Source of the DNA: Himantopus leucocephalus
Lineage: Eukaryota; Chordata; Aves; Charadriiformes; Recurvirostridae
Assembly (NCBI GenBank): GCA_003993805.1
Contig: RSEF01000004.1
Location: forward strand, 78,067,536 to 78,131,535
DNA: 64,000 bases
Direction: 5' to 3'
Shown: positions 61,887 through 64,000 of the stretch, piece after piece
How the letters are laid out: every line of letters starts with the position of its first letter
Numbering within the stretch: the stretch's first letter is position 1
Position numbers and translations under genes: made by a program
Notes under the pieces: generated by a model
What the model saw: the letters and a program-made list of their open reading frames with translations, nothing else
Told to the model about the DNA's origin: nothing
Database searches by the model: none

Positions 61887-62734
61887 TAGAATCACAGGAT
61901 GGATGGTTTGGGTGGGAAGGGACCTTTAAAGGTCATCTAGTCCAACCTCCCTGCTTTGAGCAGGGACATCTTTCACTAGATCAGGTTGCTTAAAGCCCTG
62001 TCCAACCTGACCTTGAATAATTGCAGGGATGGGGCATCCACAACTTCTCTGGGCCACCTGTGCCAGTGTCTCACCACCCTCACCATAAAAAATTTCTTCC
62101 TTATGTCCAATCTAAACCTACCCTCTTTTGGGTTAAAAACATTGTCCCTTGTCCTGTCACTACAGGCCCTGGGGAAAAGTCTCTGTCTTTCTAATAACCC
62201 CCCTTTATATATTGAAAGGCTGCAATAAGGTTTCCTCGACCTTTCTCTTCTCCAGACTGAACAACCACAATTCTCTCAGCCTTTCTTCATAAGATAGATG
62301 TTCCAGCCCTCTGGTCATTTTGGTGGCCTCTTATGGACCCTCTCTGACAGGTCTGTGTCTTTCTTGTGCTCGGAATCCCAGAGCTGGTTGCAGTACTCCA
62401 AGTGGGGTCTCATGAGAGCAGAGTAGAGGAGGAGAATCACCTCCCTCGACCTGGTGGTCATGCTTCTTGTTATGCAGCCCAGGCTTTCTTGCTAAGTCAT
62501 ATCTGATTTTTCATCCACCAGCACCTCCAAGTCCATCTCCGCAGGGTTGCTCTCAATCCATCCATCCATCCATCCATCCATCCATCCATCCATCCATCCA
62601 TCCATCCCCCCCCCAGCCTCTACTGATACTGGGGGTTGCCCCGACGCAGGTACAAGACCTTGCACTTGGCCTTGTTGAACTTCATGAGGTTCGCACAGAC
62701 CCACTCGTTGCCCCGACCCTTGTCTTCCATCGAG
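61887..62734 (-). mobile_element. CR1 LINE, 5'-truncated, about 850 bp, best preserved
   Basis: An inverted CR1 running from the terminus far into the element. Plus-strand landmarks in order are 'tagaatcacaggatggatgg', 'gggacctttaaaggtcatct', 'ccagtgtctcaccaccctca', 'ttccttatgtccaatctaaa', 'tcttctccagactgaacaac', 'gagctggttgcagtactcca', 'aagtggggtctcatgagagc', 'ttttcatccaccagcacctc', 'aggtacaagaccttgcactt' and 'ggccttgttgaacttcatga'. The last two correspond to the RT C-terminal region on the minus strand. An ATCC array interrupts it where CR1 usually has only a few units. Confidence 0.94.
62556..62607. repeat. ATCC microsatellite inside the CR1
   Basis: About thirteen uninterrupted ATCC units followed by a C run. 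CR1 consensus sequences carry a short 'tccatcc'-like stretch here, so this is an expansion of an element-internal seed and a likely length-variable locus. Confidence 0.93.
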
Positions 62735-64000
62735 TGAAGTTTTCACATAATACTTAAAAAAACGGCTCATAATGAAGGTAAATTACTGTACTAGATACAG
62801 AGGGTATTTATTTACTGGGGAGGGAGGGGACACCACCTCTCTATGCCGGGTGTGGTTACATGTGACACTTAACAGTGCATTCTCTAAAAAGAGCTGTTAG
62901 CAGCTACTAAGAAGCTCCAAATTTTGGAGGAGGCAAGGTTGAAGGGAGGGGCAAGTGTCCTGGACCGTTAGGACCACTGGCATTAGCCGGAGAGAAAACA
63001 GGCAACCTTTTGCGTTCGCAATCTTTTATCAGTTCTTAGAAATACACTGCAACACGCATTGAAATACATTAACCACAAGTGGTTTTGTGTCAATAACTGA
63101 AACCTTTGAACATATGCATTCACAGCTAATTGACACCTGGGTGGGACGATTTGAAAAAGTCATATTTTCATTTGGCTGCCCACCTGAACAGCTGAATAAA
63201 CAAGAGCAACCCTCGTACCTTTTTTGTCAAAACCGTAAATGTTAAAAATTCAGTTTTGCTTTGCTCCCCCCCGCCCCGGGAACTGGAGAAAATGCTGCCT
63301 TTCAGTTGCAGGGAAGCAAAGAGCTAGGCTCTCTGAAAGAGGTTGTGCTCTTGGGTACTGTTCTTACTGGGAAGACTGTGGGTTTGGGGGGTGCAGTTCC
63401 TTCCTCCTTTTGAGAGGTCTCACACGCTCACTGCGCTTAGCTTGGAGTGGAGAGCCTCCAGCACCAGGGTCTGGGTTGCTGTGACCTGCGGGTGCTCGGT
63501 CTCCTAAATGAAGGTGTAATGTGAAGCAAAAATTCATTGAAAACTCCAAAACACAACAAGTGGAGTCTGTAGCTTCGCTGTCGGGGCATTCACACAAGGG
63601 AGGGGATATTGAGAACCAGCCCTTGCTTTGAACCATGGGCAGTGTAAAGTACCTTTGCCAAGAAATCCTCTGTCGGGGATGTGTTGGCCTCTGCTGTATT
63701 AATGACTGAACAGAGCAGACGCAACAGACACCCTCGGTTACCTGAGGGGGTATTAATTGGACGACGAAGGATCCAACATTCAACAATGAATTTGGTGAAA
63801 TCCAGTGATAGGACCCATTTGGGCATATCCTACTGCTCTGTCTTCTTTATAACGCTGACTTCTTAGAACAACTACCTCTCCTCATATATCTTTCGCTCTC
63901 TGTCTGATACCTGTTTTGTTTTGTTTTGTTTTTCTTCCTGATTATGTCTGCAGTGCTTTTGAACTTGTTCTGATCTGCAGGCATCCTACACGTTTTTCCA
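62735..64000. other. Unannotated DNA at the right end
   Basis: No gene recognised. The 140-codon minus frame at 63364-63786 is cysteine- and proline-containing but shows no family motif. A (GTTTT)n run lies at about 63913-63932 beside a pyrimidine-rich stretch. Confidence 0.5.

Noticed and set aside
62556..62607. CRISPR-like or satellite array
   Set aside because: It is a plain tetranucleotide microsatellite inside a CR1; there are no spacers.
63364..63786. 140-codon minus-strand open frame
   Set aside because: No domain, and the overlapping minus frame at 63590-63826 is equally plausible; neither has splice or start support.

Overview
The window looks like a stretch of bird nuclear genome from a draft assembly. 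The evidence is the dominance of CR1 LINE fragments with the avian-type 3' tail (tagaatcatagaat on one strand, attctatgattctatg on the other), an avian-type solo retroviral LTR, low overall repeat density in AT-rich DNA, and assembly gaps (100 N at 31347-31446, 10 N at 50496-50505, isolated single Ns). I read it as neoavian from memory of the LTR family, which is an inference.

I found no protein-coding gene, tRNA, rRNA or recognisable small RNA that I can support. Open frames in the AT-rich parts are short and match no family I know. The longest open frames (50.6-52.0 kb) come from GC-rich, stop-poor DNA and CR1 tails. The window is best described as a gene desert or the interior of large introns, with repeats as its only readable features.

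Layout. 0-2.4 kb: unannotated AT-rich DNA. 2.4-5.5 kb: degraded LTR, CR1 tail, a GC-rich block and two ancient CR1 pieces in opposite orientation. 5.5-17.6 kb: mostly unique DNA with decayed CR1 at about 10.1, 14.7, 16.4 and 16.9 kb. 17.67-18.25 kb: a 580-bp solo LTR on the minus strand with a perfect 6-bp target duplication. 18.3-36.9 kb: mostly unique DNA with a GC-rich block at 19.5 kb, a CR1 tail at 25.3 kb and two copies of an unclassified repeat (called X here) at 22.9 and 29.2 kb. 36.9-40.15 kb: a nest of CR1 pieces, one carrying about 1.1 kb of decayed ORF2, with a third copy of X inside a CR1. 41.4 kb: another GC-rich block. 43.7-50.5 kb: ancient and younger CR1 pieces.

50.5-52.1 kb is the most unusual part: next to a gap lie a purine minisatellite, a CpG-island-like block with a G-quadruplex-prone hexamer array, and a 448-bp-period duplication of GC-rich sequence plus CR1 tail whose truncated junctions are marked by single Ns. 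52-61.9 kb is higher-GC unique DNA without a recognised gene, and 61.9-62.7 kb is the best-preserved CR1 3' region, carrying an expanded ATCC microsatellite.

The features do not form a pathway; they record retroposition layers. The best leads are the 50.5-52.1 kb structure, repeat X and the GC-rich repeat family Y. Names of repeat families rest on remembered consensus sequences and need a repeat-library search.
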